Positions 1 to 8,974 of a stretch of DNA of 33,318 nt are shown piece after piece. The stretch lies in the NCBI GenBank assembly GCA_016928995.1, contig JAFGJS010000152.1, forward strand, positions 1-33,318. The letters are read 5' to 3'. This stretch comes from Candidatus Sumerlaeota bacterium (lineage in GTDB: Bacteria; Sumerlaeota; Sumerlaeia; JAFGJS01). Under the pieces are notes generated by a model, which was given only the letters and a program-made list of their open reading frames with translations, had not been told where the DNA came from and ran no database searches. The translations under genes and the position numbers were made by a program. Every line of letters starts with the position of its first letter. The first letter of the stretch is position 1.

Positions 1-146
1 AAGAGTGGTGAGGAATTGCAATGATCTACGAACCAATTTTGTCGAATTTTGGACGATTTTAACGGCAAACTGCGGAACATGGGCTAGAGCATCTCAATTA
101 TTCCAGCGAGCCGGTTTGAAATAGGATGATGTTTTTTAAAAAGAAA

Positions 147-235
<89 letters not shown>

Positions 236-603
236 TTATTACGGAAGAAACAATGATGTCTGCGCGTTCCGGCAGCCGGACTAACGCGCCGGGCTGCTGC
301 GCATTCAGCGTTGGAGGGCGCAAGCGCTTTCGGCGGAACGTAAGGCGCATCTTAAGGGGGGGATGGCGTTTTGCAACAAGTTTTTTTTATTTGCGGGATG
401 ACTTTCTTTAGGGCATGTTTGCGCTATCGCAAAGAGTTGTGATGCGCTCCGGGAAATGTACGCCATCTCCCGCAGCACGAGTGATTCATGACTAAATATG
501 GCGCAGGTGTTCCAGACGATGCGAACAGTGTTGAAGCACCAGCGGTGATAAGGCGCAATCCATCCATCCGGCGGCAAGACGCCGGACGATCCTGGGAGCG
601 ATG
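236..603. other. gene-poor spacer between tRNA-Ser and glycosyltransferase
   Basis: No open frame here has a convincing start, ribosome site or recognisable protein. Two structures are visible. One is an imperfect GC-rich dyad around 274-297 (GCAGCC...GGGCTGC). The other is a perfect 7-bp hairpin at 567-586 (TCCGGCG, loop GCAAGA, CGCCGGA) that ends about 17 nt before the start of the glycosyltransferase gene, so it lies in its 5' leader. There is no T-tract after the hairpin, so it is more likely a leader structure than a terminator. Confidence 0.5.
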
Positions 604-1710
604 ATGGGGCGGATTGTTTTTGATGCGCGGATGATCGAGCATTCGGGGATCGGGACGCATATCCGCGGATTGCTCGAGGCTATGGCGGACCTGTCCGAAG
701 CGCCGCAGCTCACGCTATTGGGCGATCCGGCAAAGCTGAAACGATATCCGTGGCTTGCGGATTGGGAGATTGCGCCGTTTGATACGCCGATCTATTCCAT
801 GCGCGAACAGTTTGGCTTTCCGTTCAGCGAGGCTTCCGGCTGCTTGCTGCATACTCCGCATTACAACGCGCCTCTGCTCAGGCGCGGTTCGCTTGTGGTT
901 ACGGTGCATGACTTGATCCATCTGCTGATGCCGGGCAAAGGGCCGCAGGCCGCGATGAAACGGGTCTATGCTGGAGTATTTTTCCGGCTGCTGAAACGCC
1001 GCGCGGATCGGATACTGACCGTTTCGGAGGCGACGCGCCGCGATTTAATCGAGCGGTTGGGGCTGCCGGAGGAACGGATCATAGTGACGCCGAATGCGCT
1101 GAGCGCTGGTTTCCGTCCGGTTCAGGATGCGGCGCGGCTGGATGCCTTTCGCCATCAGCTCAAACTGCCTGGTGCGTTTTTGCTTGCAGTCGGCATCGAT
1201 AAACCGCACAAAAACATGGAGCGGCTGCTGCGAACGCTGGCCCGCTTATGGCGGGAGGGCTGGCTGGATCTGCCGTTGTACGTAGCTGGCGTGGCGAAAC
1301 CTGCGGAGTCGCGCCTGCCGCGATTGGCGGAAGAACTTGGGACGGGGGAAAGCGTGCGGTTTCTGCCGCATCTTCCATACGAAGAGCTGCCGATGCTGTA
1401 TCAATCGGCGCATGCTCTGATTTTTCCGTCTCTCTATGAAGGCTTCGGGCTGCCCGTGCTGGAAGCGCAAGCCTGCGGCTGCCCAGTGGCCGCGTCGAAT
1501 GCGGCGTCGATTCCTGAAGCGGCAGGGGAGGGCGCGGTATTCTTCGATCCGCGCGATGAAGCCGCGATGGAGGCGTCGATTCTGCAAGTTGTGGACGATG
1601 ATGCGCTTCGCGAACGATTGCGCGCCGCCGGACGGGAGAACCTCGCGCGTTTCAGCTGGCAGTCCACGGCGCGCCGCACGCTGGAGATTTATCAGGAATT
1701 ATCCCGATGA
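604..1710 (+). CDS. GT4-family glycosyltransferase
   Basis: Probable retaining GT-B glycosyltransferase of family GT4, which moves a sugar from a nucleotide donor to a glycan or lipid acceptor at the cytoplasmic membrane face. The N-terminal half carries the glycine-rich segment HSGIGTH near residue 15 and TVHDLIH near 100. The C-terminal donor-binding half has AVGIDKPHKN near 196-205 and the EX7E signature in YEGFGLPVLEA near 278-288, followed by CGCPVAASN. The length (about 368 aa) fits the family. ATG codons lie at 601 and 604; the second is 5 nt from GGGAG and gives the usual family N-terminus MGRIVFDAR, so it is preferred. No other glycan-assembly gene is next to it, so acceptor and donor cannot be named. 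Confidence 0.9.
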   Translation: MGRIVFDARMIEHSGIGTHIRGLLEAMADLSEAPQLTLLGDPAKLKRYPWLADWEIAPFDTPIYSMREQFGFPFSEASGCLLHTPHYNAPLLRRGSLVVTVHDLIHLLMPGKGPQAAMKRVYAGVFFRLLKRRADRILTVSEATRRDLIERLGLPEERIIVTPNALSAGFRPVQDAARLDAFRHQLKLPGAFLLAVGIDKPHKNMERLLRTLARLWREGWLDLPLYVAGVAKPAESRLPRLAEELGTGESVRFLPHLPYEELPMLYQSAHALIFPSLYEGFGLPVLEAQACGCPVAASNAASIPEAAGEGAVFFDPRDEAAMEASILQVVDDDALRERLRAAGRENLARFSWQSTARRTLEIYQELSR

Positions 1711-1886
1711 ATTAAGGCGTCAATGAAATCAGACGACAAGATATGCAGAATTCGATGGAAATGACGAACGGAATGCTAGTAACCTTATGAAAAAGGAAAA
1801 AGTGGCGCATCATTCTGCAGCGGATTAGGCTGCTTTAAGCCATTGGTATTTTTTTATTTTTTTTCGGGAGCCTGTCATTAGCAATA

Positions 1887-4800
1887 ATGAGCATTTACCC
1901 CAAAGAGATTGTGAATCAAGTGCTTGAGCACCTCACGCCAGTGAAAGTGCTTGAATATATCGATTACCGCACGGACACGATTCAAGAGATCAGCGGCGTT
2001 GTGCGCGCGTTTTGCCCGGTGCATCGCGAGACTGTGTTCCGCACCCTCAGCATCGAAAACGGCTCTTTTTTGTGCAAGTATAACTTGTGCCCCGCGGCGG
2101 AAGGCGGCGACCTGATCCAGCTCGTCGCGATCACGAAAGAAGTCGATTATGACGACGCCCTGCGTCTGATCGTGGAAGAATTCGGCATCGACGTGGCGCT
2201 TCCCCCGCCTGCGGAATACATTGAGACCACGCTTGAAGTGGCGGAGAATCTGCTCGAGTTATCCGTGCTTGAGGAGTCCGAGCAGGAATACAAGAAAGTC
2301 CTCGCCATTGAGCCTGACAACATCCGCGCGCTTGAAGGCATGCTTGAAATCCATCGCGAACGCGGAGAGACAACCCGGCTGAGCGAGATCTTGCGCAGCA
2401 CGCTCGCTCATTACATGAAGCAAGGCGACGAGAAGGATGCAGTGGACAAAGCGCTGCATATGGCGCACGAGCTGCTCGACCATCAGCCCAATGATTTTGA
2501 CACGCGCCACCAGATGGCGGAATGCCTGATTCGAGTCGGCCGTTACGAAGAAGCCACGAACGAATTGATGGAACTCGCCGACATGTTCGAAACGAAAGGC
2601 GAATATGAACGGGCGGTGAAGATCTATGAGCGCTTGAAATCCGTGAATTACGCCGCGGTGGACGTGGAGCCGCATCTCGTAAATGCCCTGGCCAGCCAGG
2701 GAGACACGACAGCGGCCGTCGAAGAGGCGCGCAACATGGCCGCCGACGCCCTTCGCGCGAAGAATTATTCCATCGCCCTGGATTGCTACCGGCAGGCTCT
2801 GGAGATCGACGGCTCTCGCAGCGCGCTGCGCGACGAGATGCTCCGGACGGCGCTTGAGGCGGGATTGAATGAATCGCGGCTTCAGGATTGCCTGATGATG
2901 GCGAAGCACTACCTGGATAAGGAGAGTCCGGCCGCGGCCGAGGAGATCGTCAACAGTCTGAAAAACCGCCTGCCGGACGAGCCGAACGTGCTGCGCATGG
3001 AAATCCGCATGCTGCGGCAGACCGGGCAGGACGACCAGGCGAATCTGCGCACAGCGGAACTTGCGAATATCTATGTGAATTCAAACCGTACGCTCAAAGC
3101 GGCGCGGCTCATCCGCGACGCCTTCAATTATGTTGTGAAGTCCGATGTTTCCGCGCCGGAGGCGGCGCTGTCGCAAATGGCCGCCACCGCGGCCAAGATC
3201 GGCGAACATCGCCTTGCGATGCGGATCTTGTTGTTTCAAATCGACGTGCTGCGCCGCAAGCAGGATATTAAACAAGTGGCGACGGTCTATGATCAGCTGA
3301 TCCAGATGGCGCCAGAACGTCCGGAGTTCATCATCGGCGCCATGCAGGCTTTTCTTGAAATCAATGAAAAACAATCCGCGATGAAATATAGCGAGCGCCT
3401 CGTCGCCTGCTATGAGACCGCCCGCGACTGGGTGCCGTTGGCCGATGCTTTGCGCCAGGGACTCAGCCTCGACGACTCCCGTTTCGAATGGCACTATAAA
3501 TTCGCCTGCGTGCTCGACGACCTTGACCAGAAAGACGAAGCCATCGAGCATTATTTAAAGGCCGCGGAAGGCTTCCTGGAAAACGGCTCGCTCAGCACGG
3601 CGCATCAAGCCGTGGACGCCGTGCTGCGATGGCAGCCCAGGCACATCGAAGCATTGTCCCTTGCGGCGGACGTTTACCTTAGCGCCGAGCAGCCCCAGAA
3701 GGCGCTGGAAGCCCTGCGCTCGCTGGCCGCGACGCTGATCGAACGGCAGGAGCATCCCCGCGCGATGGAGACGCTGGAGCGCATCAAGCAATGCGAAAAG
3801 GACGCCGCCCAGTATCTCGAATTGTACGTCGAGCTGTACCGCTCCATGGGCGAGATCGGCAAACTCTGTTCCGCTCTGCGACAATTGGCCGAGGAATTCG
3901 CCCGGCGCGAAGCCTATCCGCGCGCGGTGGAATGCATCACCGAAGCGCTGGACCAATCGCCCGAGGACGAAGAGGCGATCCTCCAGCTGATCCAAATCTT
4001 CGAGGCGACGGACAAGATCGACAGCGCCAACGAGATGCGTCTGCGGCTGGGCGACATTTACCATGGACATGAGCAGTTCGACAAAGAAATCGCGCTGTAT
4101 CGCAAGGCGCTGGAGATCCAGCCTGACGCCATGCCGCTGAATAAACGGCTTGTGCAGGCTCTGGTTGACACGCATCGGGTGGAAGAAGCCGCCAAGGCCG
4201 CCGAACAATTGATCGGGCGCTTCGCTCAAACTCCGCATGCCGCCGGCGCCGTCCAGGCTGTGCAGTCTGTGCTGGAAAACGACGCGGACAACATCGAATT
4301 GCAGAGCAAACTCTGCGATCTCTACGCAAGCAAAGGCATGATGCAGGAATGGAAACGGCAGTGCATGCAGCTGGCGGCGTGTTATGAACGGCGCAATATG
4401 CTGGTGGAACTGGCGGAGGTCTACGAACAACTGACGGCATCCGAGCCGGCCAACGCCGATTACCGGTTAAAACTCATCGAAGTCTATCGCTCGCTCAACC
4501 GCAAGGACGATGAACAGCTCCAGCAGTTGGAACTGGCATCGCAATACGCCGATCGGGGCAACCTCAACGACGCTGCTCAATCTTTGAAGGCCATTTTGGA
4601 GCTCGATCCGGAGAATGAAGAAGCCATGGAGCGATTCGACGCCATCCTCGCGAAAAACGCCGGGCCGGAGGAGCGCATCGCCAATCTATCGCGTCTGGCG
4701 GAAACCTGCCGCGCGCACGGCAAACCGGAGGCTGCGGTCGATGTCTTGCGGCGCATTGTCGCTCTCGATCCGGCAAACACCGCCGCGCGGGAGAAGATCA

Positions 4801-6026
4801 TCGGCCTCTCCAAAGAGCAACAGGTGGCCGATCAGCAAGTCAATGAATACATCGATCTGGCGCAGGAACAGCTGCGGCAACAGCAGCCGGAATCCGCTCT
4901 GGAAAATTTCCGTCGAGCGCTCGAACTTCATTCCGAGCATGAAGAGGCGCGCCGGCAAATGGTGAAGGTTCTGCTGCAATTAGAGCGCAAACAGGAAGCG
5001 CTGGAGCAACTCTGGAAACTTGCAGACCAATACAACGCAGCGGACAAACACGACGATCTGCTGCGCGTGCTGAATGAAATGCTCAGGCTCGATGCGCAGA
5101 ACATCGAAGCGCGTCAACTCAAGGCCGAGACATACGCCAAAACCGGACGCGAGAAGGAGGCGCTGGAGGAGTTCATGCGCATCTCCGGCGAGACCAAGGA
5201 CGCCGGGAAGCCGATTACTCCGCTGGCCGGCATTCGCCGGGAACGCACGCCTTCCGCCGGCTCCGAATATAACCTCGAACAGGCCTTCGAGTCGATGCCT
5301 GTCGTCCCGGAATACACATTTAAAAATTTCATCATCAGCGATAACAACAATTTCGCCAAGAGCACGTGCGAGGCCGTGGCCAAGGCTCCGGCGAAACATT
5401 ATAATCCGGTGTTTCTCTGGAGCGACGTGGGATTGGGCAAAACTCATTTGATCAACGCCATCGCGAACTTCATCCAGGAGCAGAATCCATCCCTCCGTAT
5501 ACATTACACGAACGCGGAGGACTTCACCGGACAGCTCGTGGATGCGATCAGCCACAACAGCCTTACGCTGGTGCGCAACTACTACAAGCAAATCGACGTG
5601 CTGCTGGTGGACGATGTGCATTTCCTCGCCGGGAAGCAAAAGGCGCAGGAGGAGTTTTTCTATATCTTCAATATGCTCTTCCAGGCCAAGAAGCAGATCG
5701 TCGTCACCTGCGACCGGCCGCCAAAAGACATCGAGCACCTGGAAAAAAGGCTGAAGACGCGCTTCGGCGCCGGCGTGATCGTGGATATTCAAACGCCCGA
5801 TCTTGAAACGCGCATTGCGATCCTCCAAAAATCCGCGATGAGTTTTCCCGGAGTCGCCATCGATAAATGGGTGTTTGAAAAAATCGCGGGCGCGCTGGAA
5901 AACAACGTCCGCGAACTCAAAGGCGCCTTCAATCAAACCATGGCTATCTGCACATCCAGCGGGCAGCCGCCGTCCGAAGACTTGGTGGATCGCATCATCG
6001 CACAATTCGGGGACAGCGGCGCATGA
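1887..6026 (+). CDS. CHC2 zinc finger - TPR array - DnaA-type AAA+ fusion protein
   Basis: A 1379-residue cytoplasmic protein with three parts. Residues 1-105 resemble the DnaG primase zinc-binding domain: CPVH at 43-46, Cys63 and Cys68 as further ligands, then EGGDLIQL where DnaG has GGDVIxF. The fourth-ligand spacing is CX4C instead of CX2C. Residues about 110-1130 are a long run of TPR helix pairs (recurring LEIDPDN-like turns). Residues about 1143-1379 are the DnaA domain III ATPase: Walker A SDVGLGKTHL (K1185), Walker B LLVDDVHF (D1242, D1243), the RLKTRFG box and sensor-II NNVREL (R1342). The protein stops where DnaA domain IV (double-stranded DNA binding) would begin. The first Walker A glycine is Ser. 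Known families suggest nucleic-acid contact and ATP-dependent assembly. The function of the fusion is not known to me; it is not the replication initiator DnaA itself. The ribosome site is weak (GGGAG, 16 nt before ATG). Confidence 0.88.
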   Translation: MSIYPKEIVNQVLEHLTPVKVLEYIDYRTDTIQEISGVVRAFCPVHRETVFRTLSIENGSFLCKYNLCPAAEGGDLIQLVAITKEVDYDDALRLIVEEFGIDVALPPPAEYIETTLEVAENLLELSVLEESEQEYKKVLAIEPDNIRALEGMLEIHRERGETTRLSEILRSTLAHYMKQGDEKDAVDKALHMAHELLDHQPNDFDTRHQMAECLIRVGRYEEATNELMELADMFETKGEYERAVKIYERLKSVNYAAVDVEPHLVNALASQGDTTAAVEEARNMAADALRAKNYSIALDCYRQALEIDGSRSALRDEMLRTALEAGLNESRLQDCLMMAKHYLDKESPAAAEEIVNSLKNRLPDEPNVLRMEIRMLRQTGQDDQANLRTAELANIYVNSNRTLKAARLIRDAFNYVVKSDVSAPEAALSQMAATAAKIGEHRLAMRILLFQIDVLRRKQDIKQVATVYDQLIQMAPERPEFIIGAMQAFLEINEKQSAMKYSERLVACYETARDWVPLADALRQGLSLDDSRFEWHYKFACVLDDLDQKDEAIEHYLKAAEGFLENGSLSTAHQAVDAVLRWQPRHIEALSLAADVYLSAEQPQKALEALRSLAATLIERQEHPRAMETLERIKQCEKDAAQYLELYVELYRSMGEIGKLCSALRQLAEEFARREAYPRAVECITEALDQSPEDEEAILQLIQIFEATDKIDSANEMRLRLGDIYHGHEQFDKEIALYRKALEIQPDAMPLNKRLVQALVDTHRVEEAAKAAEQLIGRFAQTPHAAGAVQAVQSVLENDADNIELQSKLCDLYASKGMMQEWKRQCMQLAACYERRNMLVELAEVYEQLTASEPANADYRLKLIEVYRSLNRKDDEQLQQLELASQYADRGNLNDAAQSLKAILELDPENEEAMERFDAILAKNAGPEERIANLSRLAETCRAHGKPEAAVDVLRRIVALDPANTAAREKIIGLSKEQQVADQQVNEYIDLAQEQLRQQQPESALENFRRALELHSEHEEARRQMVKVLLQLERKQEALEQLWKLADQYNAADKHDDLLRVLNEMLRLDAQNIEARQLKAETYAKTGREKEALEEFMRISGETKDAGKPITPLAGIRRERTPSAGSEYNLEQAFESMPVVPEYTFKNFIISDNNNFAKSTCEAVAKAPAKHYNPVFLWSDVGLGKTHLINAIANFIQEQNPSLRIHYTNAEDFTGQLVDAISHNSLTLVRNYYKQIDVLLVDDVHFLAGKQKAQEEFFYIFNMLFQAKKQIVVTCDRPPKDIEHLEKRLKTRFGAGVIVDIQTPDLETRIAILQKSAMSFPGVAIDKWVFEKIAGALENNVRELKGAFNQTMAICTSSGQPPSEDLVDRIIAQFGDSGA

Positions 6027-6054
6027 GTCCCATATGCCCCGCTACGGCACCGCA

Positions 6055-6837
6055 ATGAACCTGATCGAATCCATTCAGACGCTCTTCCGAAATTCACAAT
6101 ACACTCTGGCTACTGCGATCATCGCCGCGCTCGTGCTTGTGCTCGTTGTGATCATCTTCCGCTTACGGAGCAATGCAAAGCGTCGAATGGATCAATCGAG
6201 CGCGCTTTCCCCCGGCGGCATCGATTTCCTTGCCCTGAAAAGCATCGAACGCACGGGGCTTATCAGCCAGGAGGAACTTTCCGCGTTGAAAATGAGAATG
6301 GCGGATGAGTACCTGGACGCCAAACAAACCGGCGAAAAGAAAGGCGGCTCGCGTCTGCCGCTGGAGGTGGAATTGGAACAGGCCGAAACCGAGGCGCGGC
6401 AATTGGCGCAGATCAAACAAAAACGTATAGCCCGCACAGCGCAAGCGGCGGATCCGCTGGAACTCGATAAACCGTCATCGACTCCAGCGCCGCCATCTGG
6501 CGTGGCTTCTGTGCAGCCCTTGCCCGCTGAGCAAGCGGCGCTGTTGCGCAAACATCTGAAGATCGACGAACTTCAGCCTGACGAGGCGCGCCGTTTCCAG
6601 CAGATGGGCGTCATCACCGCGGAAGAAGCCGAAAAAATTCTCTCCTATCCGAAAATCGAGGAGCGCTCCACACAGCCGGATGAAATAAAAACAGATGCAT
6701 CTACAGAGAATTCCACGGTATCGAACGACGATATACAACCCGAATTGCTGACCCTTGAAGAACTGGATCAGCTCTACGAATCCGGCGCGATCAGCGTCGG
6801 CCAATACGAAGCGTGGCGCTGGCGCGTAAAATCCTGA
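6055..6837 (+). CDS. single-pass membrane protein with SHOCT-like helical motifs
   Basis: Unrecognised protein of about 260 residues. It has one hydrophobic segment near residues 17-34 (ATAIIAALVLVLVVIIFRL) followed by basic residues, which predicts a short outside N-terminus and a cytoplasmic body. Three stretches look like SHOCT-type helix-turn-helix pairs: near 60-85 (ERTGLISQEELSALK), near 175-205 (FQQMGVITAEEAEKIL) and the extreme C-terminus (LDQLYESGAISVGQYEAW). A Pro/Ala-rich linker lies between the first two. It starts 28 nt after the CHC2-TPR-AAA+ gene (7 nt if ATG 6034 is used); neither start has a clear ribosome site, so translational coupling is likely. The pairing suggests it may tether or regulate the AAA+ protein at the membrane; that is inference only. 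Confidence 0.75.
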   Translation: MNLIESIQTLFRNSQYTLATAIIAALVLVLVVIIFRLRSNAKRRMDQSSALSPGGIDFLALKSIERTGLISQEELSALKMRMADEYLDAKQTGEKKGGSRLPLEVELEQAETEARQLAQIKQKRIARTAQAADPLELDKPSSTPAPPSGVASVQPLPAEQAALLRKHLKIDELQPDEARRFQQMGVITAEEAEKILSYPKIEERSTQPDEIKTDASTENSTVSNDDIQPELLTLEELDQLYESGAISVGQYEAWRWRVKS

Positions 6838-6861
6838 CAGCATCGCCAAATTGTTTCTTCG

Positions 6862-7683
6862 CTAAAAGTCAAAAATCATCCCGGACGCGCCCTGAATCGC
6901 TCGTTCTCCAAGAGCCTCGCGCAACGCAGTTACAGCCGCATCGCCCGTGCAGTGACAGGGAACAATCATTTCCAACTCGAGCTGTTGCAGCGCCTCAATG
7001 CTTTGCTGCAGTCGTTGATCGCTGGCGTTAACCAGGTGAAAGCCGCCGATGACGGCGCGAAACTTCGAGACGCCGCTCAACCGGCGGATATAGTTCAAGG
7101 TGTTGATCAAGCCGGCATGCGAACAACCCGCGCAAACGACCACGCCATCATCCGTGTGAATCCAAAGCGCGAGATCATCCTCGATGGGATCGGCGTTTTT
7201 TCCAGCCGGATCAAGGAAGAATGGACCGCCGGTATCCTCATAAGCTGTCTCGCGCGGGACAGGGCCGGTGATGCCGAGACTATCAGATGGCGGCAATGGT
7301 TCTTGAATCCAGTGAAGCCGTTGCGCAGGCAATTGATTGATGGCGTCCAGACATGCGGGCGGAATTTGAATCGGCTCAGCAATTTCATCCCGAATGCTAT
7401 AGCGCCGCACCCCGATTCCCGGATGGCAATACACGTCTGCGTTCGGTGCTTGTTGAAGGACGTGAGGGATCGCTCCCGTGTGATCAAAATGTCCATGGCT
7501 CAACACGAGCAGATCAGTGCGGCTCAAGTCGACGCCCAGTGCTCGCGCGTTATGCTCCAACGCACTTCCTTGCCCCGTGTCGAATAGGATGCATTGATCC
7601 CCGATCTCGATCCATAACGAGAGGCCATGCTCCGCCACAAGCCCTTCGCCGGCGTGATTGTCGACCAAGATTATGATCTTCAT
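6862..7683 (-). CDS. MBL-fold metallohydrolase (COG1237 type)
   Basis: Metallo-beta-lactamase-fold hydrolase of 273 aa. The metal site motif HGHFDH follows LLVLS near residues 62-68. Further ligands are likely in CAGCSHAGLIN near 180-190 and GGFHL near 214-218, with a late histidine in VPCHCTG near 240. This form belongs to the COG1237 group, which includes the archaeal enzyme proposed to make dihydropterin ribofuranosyl aminobenzene phosphate; that specific activity should not be assumed here. The ATG is preceded by AAAGGAGG at 11 nt. It is the last gene of the NifX-like operon, 56 nt after its neighbour, and ends 24 nt from the convergent gene ending at 6837. Confidence 0.9.
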   Translation of the reverse strand: MKIIILVDNHAGEGLVAEHGLSLWIEIGDQCILFDTGQGSALEHNARALGVDLSRTDLLVLSHGHFDHTGAIPHVLQQAPNADVYCHPGIGVRRYSIRDEIAEPIQIPPACLDAINQLPAQRLHWIQEPLPPSDSLGITGPVPRETAYEDTGGPFFLDPAGKNADPIEDDLALWIHTDDGVVVCAGCSHAGLINTLNYIRRLSGVSKFRAVIGGFHLVNASDQRLQQSIEALQQLELEMIVPCHCTGDAAVTALREALGERAIQGASGMIFDF

Positions 7684-7739
7684 CGATAAAAAATCCTCCT
7701 TTGAAAGACGCAGTATAGCGACGCATGATCAAGACGTCA

Positions 7740-8078
7740 TTAGTGATCGCAAACGTTATCTCCGGTCTGGAGCGATCCGGCGAGATAACCGGCGGCCAGA
7801 CGCTCCGGAGTTTCCGAAGGCGCGCCGACGACGACTTGGATGCCTTGTTGCGCAAACAACGCCACGGCCCGCTGACCGATGCCGCCTGCGATGATCATGT
7901 TCGCGCCCCGTTCCGCCAGCCACGGCGGCAACAAACCCGGAGCATGCGGAGGCGCCTCGATCTCTTCCTGCTTCAGAATTTTTTTTGTTTCCACGTCAAC
8001 ATCGACAAGAGCGAACTTCTCGCAGTGTCCGAAGTGCATGGAGAGTTTTCCGTTCGCCAATGGTATTGCGATCCTCAT
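7740..8078 (-). CDS. NifX/MTH1175-like dinitrogenase cofactor family protein
   Basis: Small (112 aa) single-domain member of the dinitrogenase iron-molybdenum cofactor-binding superfamily (NifX, NifY, C-terminal NifB, MTH1175, ORP). The N-terminus MRIAIPLANGKLSMHFGHCEK is the typical opening strand and HFGHC loop. The end ...GDNVCDH is also family-typical. These proteins are small RNase H-like folds that carry or shuttle metal-sulfur clusters; many members occur in anaerobes that do not fix nitrogen. The start is fixed by AAAGGAG 6 nt upstream. It sits 11 nt after the DUF89 gene. No nitrogenase gene is present in the window, so a role in nitrogen fixation is not supported. Confidence 0.93.
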   Translation of the reverse strand: MRIAIPLANGKLSMHFGHCEKFALVDVDVETKKILKQEEIEAPPHAPGLLPPWLAERGANMIIAGGIGQRAVALFAQQGIQVVVGAPSETPERLAAGYLAGSLQTGDNVCDH

Positions 8079-8089
8079 AGCGTTCTCCT

Positions 8090-8974
8090 TTATAGTATCA
8101 TTTGCTTCTCATCCTTGAATCCAGCAGCCGATTGCATCAATAGATTCATCCCCAACGGCGCGGAGACATGTTCCGCGACGACAGGACACTTCACCTTAAA
8201 GAGGAAAAAAATTCTGGCCGGCACGTCGCTCAGCGTTTCGTAGTTGCCCTGGCCCTTGGCAATAATCAAATCCGCCTCCGCGAAACGCCGTTTGAACTCC
8301 GGACTACAATCGTCCAGCAACGTGCCCGGAGCGTCCGAACCGTTGTCGATGAGCTCCACGATTTCATGAAGTCCGACCGCTCGCGCATCCGCCAGAGTCG
8401 CGTCATTGAGGACCGGCGCGCCGCGCACGGCCACGATCACGCGCTCCGGCGAAAGCTGCTCGATGAGCAGGCGGTCAAAGGCGATTTCGCCCGCGTTGTC
8501 GGCCAGGTATAAAATCCGGCGGGCATTCGCCGCCGCCTGACGAAACAAATCTTCATCGCCCATGAATGACTCATGCAGAACTTGATGGATCGCCTCGCGC
8601 ACATGGGCTTCGGTGACGTTGCCGTTCACGCCCATGTCGATCACGTTTCCGGCAATGGCTAACCGCGCCGCCATCGCCAGCGGATCCGCCGCAGCCTGAA
8701 CCTCGGCCCTCAGTTCATCAAGCAAGCGCATCGCCATGCTATTCTGACGTTCCTTCGCTTCGCGATACAGGTCATCCGAACCGATTATCTCGCGCAGCCG
8801 GCGATGAAGACGCTGCCCCACAATAGGCGCCGGCTGGTTCATGTCCAACTCGCAGGCCCAGCGCAATGCTTCGCGTAGAACCTGTTCATGCACGGCGGGA
8901 TCCGTTGACACGAGCCGGGCGGCGTTCAAGGCCTGGCGGATAAAACAGGGAATGCAGTCGAGATATGTTTTCAT
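8090..8974 (-). CDS. DUF89 / ARMT1-like damage-control phosphatase
   Basis: 294-aa member of the DUF89 metal-dependent phosphatase family. Seen: CIPCFIRQAL near residues 8-17, LYLADNAGEIAFD near 150-162 (metal and phosphate binding Asp-Asn) and IIAKGQGNYETLSD near 240-253. The known family removes phosphate from harmful or side-product phosphometabolites such as sugar phosphates; human ARMT1 belongs to it. Prokaryotic members with the N-terminal CxxC form a distinct subgroup often found beside NifX-like genes in anaerobes. The ATG overlaps the TrmO stop by 4 nt (ATGA), so the two are translationally coupled. The substrate is not known. Confidence 0.92.
   Translation of the reverse strand: MKTYLDCIPCFIRQALNAARLVSTDPAVHEQVLREALRWACELDMNQPAPIVGQRLHRRLREIIGSDDLYREAKERQNSMAMRLLDELRAEVQAAADPLAMAARLAIAGNVIDMGVNGNVTEAHVREAIHQVLHESFMGDEDLFRQAAANARRILYLADNAGEIAFDRLLIEQLSPERVIVAVRGAPVLNDATLADARAVGLHEIVELIDNGSDAPGTLLDDCSPEFKRRFAEADLIIAKGQGNYETLSDVPARIFFLFKVKCPVVAEHVSAPLGMNLLMQSAAGFKDEKQMIL

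Noticed and set aside
1817-1833. GCAGC/GCTGC hairpin after the glycosyltransferase gene
   Set aside because: Only 5 bp with three T after it; the longer T-run is 15 nt further, so it is too weak to call a terminator.
4980-6005. 341-codon minus-strand open frame
   Set aside because: Antisense of the DnaA-type module, whose motifs prove the plus-strand reading.
1887-6026. Chromosomal replication initiator dnaA and origin
   Set aside because: The protein lacks DnaA domain IV and has CHC2 and TPR parts; no DnaA-box cluster was noticed around it.
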